Shown here: one piece after another, positions 40,866-49,943 of the stretch | How the letters are laid out: each line of letters begins with the position of its first letter | How positions within the stretch are numbered: the first letter of the stretch is position 1 | DNA from: an uncultured Ruthenibacterium sp. | GTDB lineage: Bacteria > Bacillota > Clostridia > Oscillospirales > Ruminococcaceae | Assembly (NCBI GenBank): GCA_944386555.1 | Contig: CALXBN010000058.1 | Span: 1 to 51,860 of the forward strand | DNA: 51,860 nucleotides | Direction of reading: 5' to 3' | Position numbers and translations under genes: made by a program | The notes under the pieces: model-generated | Seen by the model: the letters and a program-made list of their open reading frames with translations, nothing else | What the model was told of the DNA's origin: nothing | The model's database searches: none

Positions 40866-42377
40866 TCATCCGGTCTCCCCTTTTTCCTGTGTGATATTCT
40901 CCATGGTGATCGCCAAGTCCCGTTCCACGGCGCCGTCGCCTTCACGCCGGATCTCCACCCCCCGGCGGAAATGGCAGTCACGGATCACCACCGGCCGGCT
41001 CGAGCGGCGGCTGCGCTGGGTAAGCACCAGCTTCTCCCCGGTGCACCCGCGCATCTGCAGGCCGTCCGCATTCATCAGGAACGTGCCGCAGTCGGGATAT
41101 TTCTCCGTTTTGTGCACGGCCACATCCTGCAGCGTCAGGTCGCTGATTTTGGCAAAACCCAGCGCCCAGCAGCCTGTGTGGCGCACCACGGTGATGCGCT
41201 TGGCGCTGCTGCCCCAGGTGGGGCCGCTGTTGGCAAAGCTGAGCAGTCCGGAGTTTCCCACATACGTCAGGTCGTGCTCAAACTGCCCGTGGGTGACAAA
41301 AGCGCCGTGGAAATCGCCGTCCCCGTGACAGTTTTCCACCATGCAGTAGGCGCTGGAAGTAAAGTCGTTCAGATGACGGGCGTTGGAGGTGGTGCAGTCC
41401 CGCACGGCGCCGTACAAACAGTGGATCTGCTGCGTCAGATAGCCGGTGCCGCCCACCACCACCTCGGTGGGGTTGGCCAGGCTGCAGCGCAGGGTGGTGT
41501 ACTCGGTGTTGTGCCGGCGCATAATCACCGGCCAGTAGGTGTGCCAGGCGTGGATATCCTCTACATTGCAGCGCACCGCATACTGGAACACCACCGGATG
41601 GGCCCCCGGCCCTTCGCCGCCCTCGTTTCCCCAGAACGTCATATTGCGGATGCACACCTGCTCGACGGGTTCCACGGCCTGCCAGGTGAGCACGCGCCCC
41701 GCCGCCAGCGGCCAGCCCAGCTTATAGTTGACGCGCACATGGCCCGCATCCATCACCTGGGTGACGCACAGCAGATGGTCCAGCTCTTTCTCCTCCCGGC
41801 CGGACAGGTTATTCACCGATACCCGCCACCAGGAATACAGCGGAAAACGGCTGCTGTCCGGAACCGGCAGGATGTCATACTGCTCGGGCACCGGCTGCGC
41901 CAGCGTCAGCGAACAGCATTCCCCTGTGCGCCCGCAGAACTGCAGAATGCCGCCGAACGGGTCGTTGTGCGCCGCCGTCTCCACCCCGTCCGCCGTCACC
42001 CGGTGGCCGGTGAAGTCCAGGGTGATGCCGCTGCGGAAAAACGTGTGCCGTTTTGTAAAGTTCACATCGGTGGATACGCGCACCGTGTGCACCTCCGGGT
42101 CGTGCACCAGTGCATCCAGTGCATCATCTGCAGGTGTCTGCGGGCCAAATACGCCGAATACCTGCATGCCCACGGTGCCCTCATGGCTCAGGCGCCAGCG
42201 CCCCCGGGGGCCGGCGCCCCACACCGTGCCCCCGTTGGCAGGCAGTGTGCATCCCTCTTCCCAGCGATACAGCCACTGGCCATCCCCCGGGCGGCATCGG
42301 CCCAGCACCCGTGCTACATCGCCGGGCTGCGGGCGCACACCCTCCAGCTGTTCGGCCAGGGTCAGTTCATAAACCAT
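40866..42377 (-). CDS. Right-handed beta-helix protein, possible polysaccharide lyase/epimerase-like, unknown substrate
   Basis: 503 residues without a signal peptide, so probably cytoplasmic. From about 85 the sequence has the repeating turns of a parallel beta-helix (FRSGITLDFTGHRV, VCIRNMTFWG, VEDIHAWHTYWPV, MRGCTGEKLVLTQ, IRDCHFRRGVEI), as in pectate-lyase-like and epimerase-like proteins. I cannot assign a catalytic site. ATG at 42377 with AGGGGGAATAAGG upstream; the gene follows the solute-binding protein after a hairpin. Intracellular action on an imported oligosaccharide would fit. Confidence 0.7.
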   Translation of the reverse strand: MVYELTLAEQLEGVRPQPGDVARVLGRCRPGDGQWLYRWEEGCTLPANGGTVWGAGPRGRWRLSHEGTVGMQVFGVFGPQTPADDALDALVHDPEVHTVRVSTDVNFTKRHTFFRSGITLDFTGHRVTADGVETAAHNDPFGGILQFCGRTGECCSLTLAQPVPEQYDILPVPDSSRFPLYSWWRVSVNNLSGREEKELDHLLCVTQVMDAGHVRVNYKLGWPLAAGRVLTWQAVEPVEQVCIRNMTFWGNEGGEGPGAHPVVFQYAVRCNVEDIHAWHTYWPVIMRRHNTEYTTLRCSLANPTEVVVGGTGYLTQQIHCLYGAVRDCTTSNARHLNDFTSSAYCMVENCHGDGDFHGAFVTHGQFEHDLTYVGNSGLLSFANSGPTWGSSAKRITVVRHTGCWALGFAKISDLTLQDVAVHKTEKYPDCGTFLMNADGLQMRGCTGEKLVLTQRSRRSSRPVVIRDCHFRRGVEIRREGDGAVERDLAITMENITQEKGETG

Positions 42378-42392
42378 CCTTATTCCCCCTTT

Positions 42393-42436
42393 CCGCACAG
42401 GAGGGGCCTCCGGCACTTCGGAGGCCCCCCTTGCGG
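42393..42436 (-). repeat. Strong hairpin downstream of the solute-binding protein gene
   Basis: Ten-bp stem GGGGCCTCCG/CGGAGGCCCC (42403-42412 with 42419-42428), with an outer 5-bp arm (42393-42397 with 42432-42436). No T-run follows in the direction of transcription, so it fits an RNA-stabilising or partial-termination hairpin. Confidence 0.7.
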
Positions 42437-42469
42437 ATTCTTTTTCTGGGATCAGTTTACCTTTTCCGT

Positions 42470-44113
42470 TCAGCCGTTGACGGCGGCGTTCCAGCGCTCC
42501 ATGGCGGCTTCCTTGATCTCGATCAGCTCAGACAGGCCGATCTGCTCCAGAGAGTCCAGATAATCCTGCCAGCCGCTCTCAATATCCGCATCGCCGGTGA
42601 TGAACTTGGTGGTCATCATCACAACCTGGTTGTACAGGTCGTTTTCAATCACGTTGCCGCGCTCGGATTCTTCCGCAGTGAAACGGGCGTTGGTGGGGAA
42701 TGCATTGTCCAGGTTGTAATAGGGCTCCTGCATCAGCTTCACCTGCTCGCACTTCATCTCCATCAGCGGGCTGCCCACAGGGGTCGCTTCGAACTCCAGC
42801 AGGCCGGGCAGCTCCATGTTCACAGAAACTGTCTGGTTGATGTCGCCGAAGCCGGTGATGGGCGCAATCCACTCGTAAGCGGTTTTGGTGTCGTCGGTGT
42901 ACTGCCAGTGCTCGCCCTCCCAGCCGGCGAACAGCGTGGTGCCATAGAAACCTTCCACGGCGTTCTCCTCGGTGGCGTAGAACATATCCAGCAGGCGGAT
43001 GGCGGCCACAGGGTCAGAGCATTTATCGGTGATGAATGCGCGGCCCGGATACAGGTACAAAGGCTGCTTGACTACTTTCTTGTCATTGGTGGGGCTGGTC
43101 AGCGGGGGCAGGCTGAGCTGCTGGGCGGTGGTGGAGGGGTCCAGGGACGTGGGGCTGCCGCTGTACACGCCGCACTGGTTGGCCATCACCTTGGCCTGCC
43201 ACTGCTGGCTGGTCTGGGTGGAAAATTCCGGATCCAGCAGGCCTTCGCTGTACAGCTTGTTGGCATATTCCAGGAATGCCTTGTACCCCTCGGTGGCGGG
43301 GGCATACACCACGTTGCCGTCGTCGTCCAGGTTGAAGCTCAGGCCGTCGGGCAGACCGGTAAAGGCCGGGATCAGCAGGTCGCGCACCGTGGTGGTCAGG
43401 CCCACACAGGTAAAGGGGATCTCGTCGTCGGGGTTGCCGTTGCCGTTGGCATCCTGTTCTTTGAACGCCTTCAGCATCTCATACAGCTCGTCGGTGGTCT
43501 CGGGCACTTTGTCAATGCCCACGTTGTTCATCCACTCCTCGCTGAAAAAGCCGGTGTGGCCCTGTACGGTGGCGGTGTGGAACACATAGGGCAGGCCGTA
43601 GATCTTGCCGTCCAGGCTCGTCATGGCCGCTTTGACATCCGGGTATTTCTCCATCATGGCCTTGATGTTGGGCGCATACTGGTCGATCAGTTCGGTCAAA
43701 TCCAGGAAGATGCCCTGGGGCCCGTAGGTTTCCTCGTCGGTGGTAGCCTGCTGATCATCCCGCAGAATGATGTCGCCGTACTCGCCGCCCACCAGGGCAA
43801 TATTCTTCTGTTCGGTCCAGGTGCCGCTCTCGGAGATCTCAAACTCGAAGTTGATGTTGGTGATCTCAGACAGGCGTTTGAACACTTCCAGCTCGCTCCA
43901 GTCCGGCGCACCGGGATCTTTGCGGCCCATGATCTTAAAGGTGATGGGTTCTTTCACAATGGGGTACTCGCCCACCGGGTTGACATTGGTGGACTCCGCC
44001 GACGTCGCGGAGCCGGAGGCCGCAGACGAAGCCTCGCCGCCACCGCAGCTGGTGAGCACGCCCGCCATCATGACGGCGGCCATGCCCAGGGACAACAATC
44101 GTTTCAGTTTCAT
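42470..44113 (-). CDS. ABC transporter sugar-binding lipoprotein (LplA/YtcQ-like)
   Basis: 547-residue extracellular solute-binding protein for a CUT1-type importer. Signal peptide MKLKRLLSLGMAAVMMAG with lipobox LTSC (Cys about 23), then an S/A-rich linker. The binding domain has FKIMGRKDPGAPDWSELEVF and DQYAPNIKAMMEKYPDVKAA, typical of the LplA/YtcQ subgroup of large binding proteins found with complex oligosaccharide importers. ATG at 44113 with AGGAGGAAA. It lies after the two permeases; a hairpin follows. Confidence 0.92.
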   Translation of the reverse strand: MKLKRLLSLGMAAVMMAGVLTSCGGGEASSAASGSATSAESTNVNPVGEYPIVKEPITFKIMGRKDPGAPDWSELEVFKRLSEITNINFEFEISESGTWTEQKNIALVGGEYGDIILRDDQQATTDEETYGPQGIFLDLTELIDQYAPNIKAMMEKYPDVKAAMTSLDGKIYGLPYVFHTATVQGHTGFFSEEWMNNVGIDKVPETTDELYEMLKAFKEQDANGNGNPDDEIPFTCVGLTTTVRDLLIPAFTGLPDGLSFNLDDDGNVVYAPATEGYKAFLEYANKLYSEGLLDPEFSTQTSQQWQAKVMANQCGVYSGSPTSLDPSTTAQQLSLPPLTSPTNDKKVVKQPLYLYPGRAFITDKCSDPVAAIRLLDMFYATEENAVEGFYGTTLFAGWEGEHWQYTDDTKTAYEWIAPITGFGDINQTVSVNMELPGLLEFEATPVGSPLMEMKCEQVKLMQEPYYNLDNAFPTNARFTAEESERGNVIENDLYNQVVMMTTKFITGDADIESGWQDYLDSLEQIGLSELIEIKEAAMERWNAAVNG

Positions 44114-44193
44114 GGTATTTCCTCCTGTTTTGCTTATTTCAGGGCGTCCGCCCAAGCAGGGCGTCCACCCAGGGTATCATGGGGAATGCGCGC

Positions 44194-45093
44194 TCAGCCC
44201 TTGACGGCGCCTACCGTCACGCCTTTCACAAAGTGCTTTTGCACAAAGGGATAGAAAATCATTACCGGGATGGAGGACACAACGATCAGCGCATACTTGA
44301 TCTGCTCGGCGGTACGCAGGGTCTGCTGCAGTGCGCCGGCCGTATCGCCCCCCTGCATCAGCATCTCCGCATTGAACTCGCTCTCCATCAGGATGTCGCG
44401 CATAATGATCTGCAGCGGTTTCCATTCCTCGCTGCGGATATAGATCATGGCGGTAAAGTAGCCGTTCCAGTGGGTAACCGCAAACAGCAGCGCCATCACG
44501 GCGACGATGGACACCGACAGCGGCAGCACAATGCGGAAGAAGAAGCGCGCATTGGAGCACCCGTCGATCTCCGCCGCCTCCCGCAGTTCGTCGGGGATAT
44601 TGGTTTGGAAGAACGTGCGGCTGATGATGATGTTCGTCATGCTGGTGGCACCCAGGATCACCATCACCAGCGGGTTATTGTACAGCCCCAGGCTGCGCAC
44701 CGTCAGGAACGTGGGGATCAGGCCGCCGGAGAAGAACATGGTGAACAGGAACATCTTGGTAAAGAAGCCCCGCCCTACAAAGTCCTTGCGGGACAGCGCA
44801 TAAGCTGCCGGCAGGGTGACAGCCAGGTTTACGCAGGTGCCGCCCACCGTGTACAGAATGGTGTTCAGGTAACCGCGCAGCACGCTGTCGTCGGCGAACA
44901 GCGCCTTGTAGCCGTCCAGGCTGACCTCCTTGGGCCACAGCCACACCTGGCCGCTGTTGGTCAGGTCCGGGTTGGAAATGGAAGCGATGATGATGAACCA
45001 CAGCGGGTACAGGCACAGCACAAAAATGAGGATCAGGAACAGCACATTGAAGAAATTGAAGATCCGGTCCTGCTTTGTCTCACGAATAACCAT
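44194..45093 (-). CDS. ABC sugar transporter permease (LplC/MsmG-like)
   Basis: 299-residue inner-membrane permease with six predicted helices. The EAA loop is IPDELREAAEIDGCSNARFF near residue 190, the contact for the ATPase. Its N-terminus (FNFFNVLFLILIFVLCLYPLWFIIIAS) and final VQKHFVKGVTVGAVKG are typical of LplC-type proteins. No ATPase gene is nearby; a shared MsmK-like ATPase is usual for this family. ATG 45093 with GAGGGGGG, 12 bp after the other permease. Confidence 0.94.
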   Translation of the reverse strand: MVIRETKQDRIFNFFNVLFLILIFVLCLYPLWFIIIASISNPDLTNSGQVWLWPKEVSLDGYKALFADDSVLRGYLNTILYTVGGTCVNLAVTLPAAYALSRKDFVGRGFFTKMFLFTMFFSGGLIPTFLTVRSLGLYNNPLVMVILGATSMTNIIISRTFFQTNIPDELREAAEIDGCSNARFFFRIVLPLSVSIVAVMALLFAVTHWNGYFTAMIYIRSEEWKPLQIIMRDILMESEFNAEMLMQGGDTAGALQQTLRTAEQIKYALIVVSSIPVMIFYPFVQKHFVKGVTVGAVKG

Positions 45094-45105
45094 GACCGTC
45101 CCCCC

Positions 45106-46116
45106 TCACCAAAGCGATGTCTCGCTGATCTTGGCAGATATCTTGTTCACCGTGACCAGCAGGATCAGGTTGATCACATTGTTGAACAGGCCCACTGCCG
45201 TAGACAGGCTGTACTGGGCGCGCTGGATGCCCAGTTTGTACACATAGGTGGAAATGACTTCCGACACCATCAGGTTGCTGTCGGTCTGCATCAGCAGCAC
45301 CTTTTCAAAGGAAAGGTTCATGATGCCGCCCACCGACATGATCAGCATGATGACAATGGTGGGCATGATGGCCGGCAGGTTGATGTGGATGATGCGCTGG
45401 AAGCGGGTGGCGCCGTCGATCACCGCCGCCTCGTGCAGGTCCGGCGAGACGCCGGCCAGCGCCGCGATATAGATCACCGCACCGTAGCCGGTGGTCTGCC
45501 ACACGCCGCTCCACACATACAGGTCGTTGAACAGCGAGTCCTGCATCAGGAACATCACCGGCTCATGGCCGAACAGTGCCAGGATGTTGTTCACCAGGCC
45601 CGAGCGGGCAAAGAACAGGTCGATCATGCCCACCAGCACCACCGTGGAAATAAAGTACGGCATGTAGGTGATGTTCTGCACGGCCTTTTTGAATTTGGTG
45701 TTCTTCACCTCGTTGATCATCAGCGCCAGGATGATGGGCGCCGGGAAGCTGGCCAGCAGATAGTACAGGGAAAGGCCTAAGGTATTGCGCAGGATCTCCC
45801 AGAAATTGACCGAGCTGAAGAAAGTGATGAAATGCTTGAAAATCGGGGTGGCCCAGGGGCTATCCAAAAAGCCCTTGGTTGCAATGAAGTCCTTGAAGGC
45901 GATCTGCACGCCGTACATCGGCACATAGGCGAAAATCAAAAAATAGAGGAACGCCGGCAGGATGAACAGGTACAGCACCTTATTTTTCCGGATCAGCAGC
46001 AGGTTCTTCCGCTTGCCGGTGGCCGTCCGTTCCCCCAGGAACCGGTCTGCCATGGTTCTTTTCGGCGCTGGCGCTGCAGCCGGTACTGCCGCGGCTTTTT
46101 TCCAGGGTACCGTCAT
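45106..46116 (-). CDS. ABC sugar transporter permease (LplB/UgpA-like)
   Basis: 336-residue permease with a basic cytoplasmic start (about 45 residues) and six helices; EAA loop SPDLHEAAVIDGATRFQRI. The segment ILPAFLYFLIFAYVPMYGVQIAFKDF is a family signature. It is first gene of the minus-strand operon, with AAAGGAG before ATG 46116, and is divergent from the epimerase-like gene across a 414-bp regulatory region. Confidence 0.94.
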   Translation of the reverse strand: MTVPWKKAAAVPAAAPAPKRTMADRFLGERTATGKRKNLLLIRKNKVLYLFILPAFLYFLIFAYVPMYGVQIAFKDFIATKGFLDSPWATPIFKHFITFFSSVNFWEILRNTLGLSLYYLLASFPAPIILALMINEVKNTKFKKAVQNITYMPYFISTVVLVGMIDLFFARSGLVNNILALFGHEPVMFLMQDSLFNDLYVWSGVWQTTGYGAVIYIAALAGVSPDLHEAAVIDGATRFQRIIHINLPAIMPTIVIMLIMSVGGIMNLSFEKVLLMQTDSNLMVSEVISTYVYKLGIQRAQYSLSTAVGLFNNVINLILLVTVNKISAKISETSLW

Positions 46117-46530
46117 AGGTAACTGAACTCCTTTGGTTGGAACTCTTTTCAGATCACAACCGGCGGCTTTCCGGGAGCCTGCGGTCCCCGGCCTCTGGCG
46201 GCGGCAGGTTTCAAAGCGCGGTGCGTTTTCTGTCTGGATTTATCTTATCACCCCCCTCCCCGCCCCGTAAATTGCCAGAAATTAAACCCCACCTGCAAAA
46301 AGTAAAGCGTGCCCCTGTGCGCTGCCGCCAAGCGCCCCCGCCGGCGCACAGACAGAATTTAAACAGCACCTGCAAAATTTACACTTTGCAAAAGCTTTAT
46401 TCCTGCCGTAAATGCTTAAATTCAGCGCATTTACAGCGCCGGGCCGCCGGCTTTATAATCAGGGTGCTGCAACGGGCGGCTTTGGCGGCGGCGCGGGCGC
46501 GGACAAATCAACAAAGAGGTGTTTCAACAG
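46117..46530. promoter_or_regulatory. Divergent regulatory region between transport and catabolic operons
   Basis: Direct repeats of the form GAAWTTAAACNNCACCTGCAAAA occur at 46278-46300 and 46355-46377, with a degenerate third copy of CACnTGCAAAA near 46382-46393. A palindrome GTAAATGC/GCATTTAC (46408-46415, 46427-46434) overlaps the -35 of a plus-strand promoter: TTACAG (46431-46436), 17 bp, TATAAT (46454-46459). A weaker minus-strand promoter candidate is TTTACG (46266-46271), 18 bp, TAAGAT (46242-46247), with the first direct repeat just upstream of it. This is a likely binding zone for the AraC-type regulator and a second factor. Confidence 0.7.
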
Positions 46531-47547
46531 ATGTGGACGGAAGAAAAGCTGAATCAAATGCTGACGCAGCCCAGTGACCGGCTGGTGGAGGACCTGCGCG
46601 GCCTGGAGGGCGATATTCTGGTACTGGGTGCCGGCGGCAAAATGGGGCCTACCCTGTGCGTGCTGGCCAAAAATGCCCTGCGCAAAGCGGGGAACCCCGC
46701 GCGGGTGATTGCCGTTTCCCGCTTCAGTGACCCGCTGGTGTGCCAGCTGCTGCAGGAAAGCGGCGTGGAAATGGTAAGCGCCGACCTGCTGGCCCCCGGC
46801 GCATTGGAAACACTGCCCGATGCGGAAAACGTCATCTTCATGGCGGGCAAAAAATTCGGCACCGACGGCAACGAATATGCCACCTGGGCCATGAACTGCT
46901 GGCTGCCCAGCCGCGTGGCCCAGCGCTACCAGCACAGCCGCATCGTGGTGTTTTCCAGCGGCAACCTGTACCCCAAGGTGGCAGTGGGCAGCGGCGGCTG
47001 CTGCGAGGATACCCCGCTGGACCCTGTGGGGGAATACTGTATGTCCTGCCTGGGCCGCGAGCGTATGTTTGAATATGCCGCCAGAACTTTCGGCACCCGT
47101 GTGGCTTTCTACCGCCTGAACTACGCGGTGGACCTGCGCTACGGCGTGCTGTACGATATTGCCCACAGCATCCTGACGGACACGCCCATCCCGCTGGCCA
47201 CTCCCAGCTTCAACTGCATCTGGCAGGGCGATGCCAACGAGGCGGCGCTGCGCCTGCTGCTGCATGCCTCCAGCGACATTTTTAAACTGAATGTAACAGG
47301 GCCTGAAACCGCCGGCGTGGAGCGCACCGCCCGCGAGCTGGGCGCGCTGCTGGGCCGGGAGCCCCGCTTCGCCGGCCAGCCCACGGATACCGCTTACCTG
47401 AGCAACGCCGGAAAGATGTTCGATCTGTTCGGCTACCCGCGGGTATCGCTGGAAACGCTCATCCACTGGCAGGCCCAATGGATTTTGGACGGCGGGCGCG
47501 CCCTGGGAAAACCCACCCATTTTGAAGAGCGAAAGGGGAGCTACTGA
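46531..47547 (+). CDS. NAD-dependent epimerase/dehydratase-family protein
   Basis: 338-residue extended SDR protein. The nucleotide motif is LVLGAGGKMGPTLC at about 31-44, with GKKFGTDGN and VVFSSGNLYPKV in the core; the YxxxK pair is not in its usual form, since the expected region reads YCMSCLGRERMFE, so catalysis may differ. ATG at 46531 is chosen over a GTG four codons earlier, which lies on the AGAGGTG site. First gene of the divergent operon. Probably oxidises or epimerises the imported sugar derivative; substrate unknown. Confidence 0.8.
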   Translation: MWTEEKLNQMLTQPSDRLVEDLRGLEGDILVLGAGGKMGPTLCVLAKNALRKAGNPARVIAVSRFSDPLVCQLLQESGVEMVSADLLAPGALETLPDAENVIFMAGKKFGTDGNEYATWAMNCWLPSRVAQRYQHSRIVVFSSGNLYPKVAVGSGGCCEDTPLDPVGEYCMSCLGRERMFEYAARTFGTRVAFYRLNYAVDLRYGVLYDIAHSILTDTPIPLATPSFNCIWQGDANEAALRLLLHASSDIFKLNVTGPETAGVERTARELGALLGREPRFAGQPTDTAYLSNAGKMFDLFGYPRVSLETLIHWQAQWILDGGRALGKPTHFEERKGSY

Positions 47548-47548
47548 G

Positions 47549-48616
47549 ATGGATCGCCATACGAAAGCCCTGGAAATCCTGCACGGCGGAACTGTGATTC
47601 CCGCCATTCCACTGGTGCTGGACGAAAACCGCCGTTTTGATGAGGCGGGCCAGCGCCGCCTGATCCGCTATTACCTGACCTGCGGCGTGGGCGGCGTGGC
47701 CGTGGCCGTGCACACCACCCAGTTCGCCATCCGCCGGCCGGACATTGCCCTGTTCGAGCCGGTCCTGCGGGTGGCCAGCGAAGAATTCGACGCCTTTGAA
47801 ACGCGCACCGGCAAAACCCTGGTGCGGGTAGCCGGCGTATGCGGCGAGGCGCAGCAGGCCTGCGGCGAAGCTGCCCTGGCCCGCAGCCTGGGCTTTGACG
47901 CCGTGCTTTTGAGCCCCGGCGGCCTGGCGCACCGCACAGAGGAAGAACTGGTGGAGCGCACCGGCGCCGTGGCCGGGATCCTGCCGGTAATCGGTTTTTA
48001 TCTGCAGCAGGCCTGCGGCGGGCGGCGGCTCTCCTTCGATTATTGGAAAGCCGTCGCCGACACGCCGGGCGTAGTGGCCATCAAGTGCGCCTCTTTCAAC
48101 CGTTATCAGACCATGGATTTGGTGCGCGGCGTGGCCTTCTCATCCCGGCGGGATCAAGTGGCCCTGTACACCGGAAACGACGACAATATTGTGGCCGACC
48201 TTTTAACGCCCTACCATTTCACCGTGGACGGCCGGGAAGTAGAGCTGCGCTTTACGGGCGGCCTGCTGGGCCATTGGTCCGTATGGACCCGCAGCGTGGT
48301 AAAGCTGTACGAGGAACTGCGTGCCTATCAGGACGGGCGCAGCATTCCCGCCCGCCTGCTGGCCCTGGGCGCCGCCATTACCGACTGCAACGGCGCTTTC
48401 TTCGACGTGGCCCACAATTTCGCCGGCTGCATTCCCGGCGTCCATGAGGTACTGCGCCGCCAGGGCCTGATGGCGGGCACCTGGTGCCTGGATCCCCGGG
48501 AATCCCTCAGTGAGGGCCAGGCGCAGGAGATCGACCGCGTGTATGCCATGTACCCGGATCTGAACGATGACGACTTTGTGACGCAATTCCTGCGCGAGGA
48601 GGCGCATCCGGCATGA
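47549..48616 (+). CDS. Dihydrodipicolinate synthase/N-acetylneuraminate lyase-family protein
   Basis: 355-residue TIM-barrel aldolase of the DapA/NanA superfamily. The Schiff-base lysine is in GVVAIKCASF and the tyrosine of the active site in VIGFYLQQA; the phosphate/keto-acid loop GVGGVAVAVHTT replaces the usual GTTGE. It is about 50 residues longer than DapA, with an extra C-terminal part. This fits an aldolase for a 2-keto sugar acid and not lysine synthesis. ATG 47549 with GGGGAG upstream; overlaps the next gene as ATGA. Confidence 0.82.
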   Translation: MDRHTKALEILHGGTVIPAIPLVLDENRRFDEAGQRRLIRYYLTCGVGGVAVAVHTTQFAIRRPDIALFEPVLRVASEEFDAFETRTGKTLVRVAGVCGEAQQACGEAALARSLGFDAVLLSPGGLAHRTEEELVERTGAVAGILPVIGFYLQQACGGRRLSFDYWKAVADTPGVVAIKCASFNRYQTMDLVRGVAFSSRRDQVALYTGNDDNIVADLLTPYHFTVDGREVELRFTGGLLGHWSVWTRSVVKLYEELRAYQDGRSIPARLLALGAAITDCNGAFFDVAHNFAGCIPGVHEVLRRQGLMAGTWCLDPRESLSEGQAQEIDRVYAMYPDLNDDDFVTQFLREEAHPA

Positions 48617-49926
48617 GCACACCGGCCGCACAGCTGAAGCAGGCGGCCTGCGCCGCCATCGATGCAGCCGCTCCGCAGCTGACCGCTTTCGGCGAGGATA
48701 TCTTCCGCCACCCCGAACCGGGCTATCAGGAACAGCGCACCGGCGGCAAAGTAGCCGAAGCTTTCCGCAGGCTGGGGCTGGTGCAGATCACCCGTCCGGC
48801 CCTCACCGGGGTAAAGGGATGGCTGCCCACCGCGGGCGACGGTGTCAGCCTGGCGGTGATCGGCGAACTGGACGCCGTGCTAAGCCCGCAGCACCCCTGC
48901 GCCGACCCCGTTACCGGGGCAGCGCACGCCTGCGGTCACCACGCCCAGCTGGCCGCCATGCTGGGCGCAGCCGTCGGCCTGCGCGCCGTGGCATCCCAGC
49001 TGGACGGACGGCTCTGTTTCCTGGCCGCCCCGGCAGAGGAATACATCCAAATCGGCTACCGCAGCGGCCTGCAGCAGGCAGGCAAACTGCGCTATCTGGG
49101 CGGCAAACAGCAGCTGATCGCCGAAGGTGCCTTTGACGACATAGACATGGCCATGATGGTGCACAGCGAGACGGATGCCCCCGGCGCCCATGTGGTGGTA
49201 AACGGCCCCGCCGGCGGCTTCATCGGCAAAACCCTGCGTTTCATCGGCAAAGAGGCCCACGCAGGCGGCGCACCCTGGCTGGGCATCAACGCACTGAACG
49301 CCGCGTCCCTGGCCATCCAGGCCATCAACGCCCAGCGGGAAACGTTCCGTGACTGCGATGCCGTGCGCGTACACCCCATCATCACAAAAGGCGGGGACCT
49401 GGTGAATACCGTGCCGGCCGACGTGCGCATGGAGAGCTACGTGCGCGCCGCCAATGTGGAGGCCATGCAAGATGCCAACGGGAAAGTAAACCGGGCTGCC
49501 AGGGGCGCTGCCTGGGCCATCGGCGCCCGGGTGGAGATCCAGGACCTGCCCGGCTACCTGCCGCTGGCGCAGAACGAAACCATGTCACGGCTGTTTGCCC
49601 AAAATGCACAGAAGCTGATGCCCGGCGCCCGGGTGGACAGCGGCCTGCCCTTCTGCGGCAGCACGGATATGGGCGACCTTTCCTATCTGATGCCGGTGAT
49701 CCAGCCCACCGTCAGCGGGTTTGCCGGCGCACTGCACAGCAAGGATTTCCATGTGACTGACCCCGCCCTGGCCTATCTGGTGCCCGCCAAGCTGATGGCC
49801 ATGACAGCCATCGACCTGCTGGGCGATGCCGCCGCCCGAGCCCGGGCCGTGCGGGACGCCGCTCCCAGGCGGACGGCCGCCCAGTACGGCCGGCTGTGGG
49901 AAGAGATCCTGGCGGGCGGCCAGTAA
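48613..49926 (+). CDS. M20 amidohydrolase (AbgB/PM20D2-like)
   Basis: 437-residue metal amidohydrolase. Metal ligands appear in HACGHHAQ (the usual HACGHD/N position carries His), LAAPAEEY and VHSETDAP; the lid domain has GKEAHAGGAPWLGINALNA. Such enzymes remove acyl groups from N-acylated substrates. In this operon it could deacylate an N-acyl sugar-acid product. ATG at 48613 overlaps the upstream stop. Metal count and substrate unknown. Confidence 0.82.
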   Translation: MSTPAAQLKQAACAAIDAAAPQLTAFGEDIFRHPEPGYQEQRTGGKVAEAFRRLGLVQITRPALTGVKGWLPTAGDGVSLAVIGELDAVLSPQHPCADPVTGAAHACGHHAQLAAMLGAAVGLRAVASQLDGRLCFLAAPAEEYIQIGYRSGLQQAGKLRYLGGKQQLIAEGAFDDIDMAMMVHSETDAPGAHVVVNGPAGGFIGKTLRFIGKEAHAGGAPWLGINALNAASLAIQAINAQRETFRDCDAVRVHPIITKGGDLVNTVPADVRMESYVRAANVEAMQDANGKVNRAARGAAWAIGARVEIQDLPGYLPLAQNETMSRLFAQNAQKLMPGARVDSGLPFCGSTDMGDLSYLMPVIQPTVSGFAGALHSKDFHVTDPALAYLVPAKLMAMTAIDLLGDAAARARAVRDAAPRRTAAQYGRLWEEILAGGQ

Positions 49927-49943
49927 CCCCGGGGAGGCGTTCC

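Noticed and set aside
47549..48616. Biosynthetic dihydrodipicolinate synthase
   Set aside because: The extra length, changed GTTGE loop and catabolic neighbours do not fit lysine synthesis.
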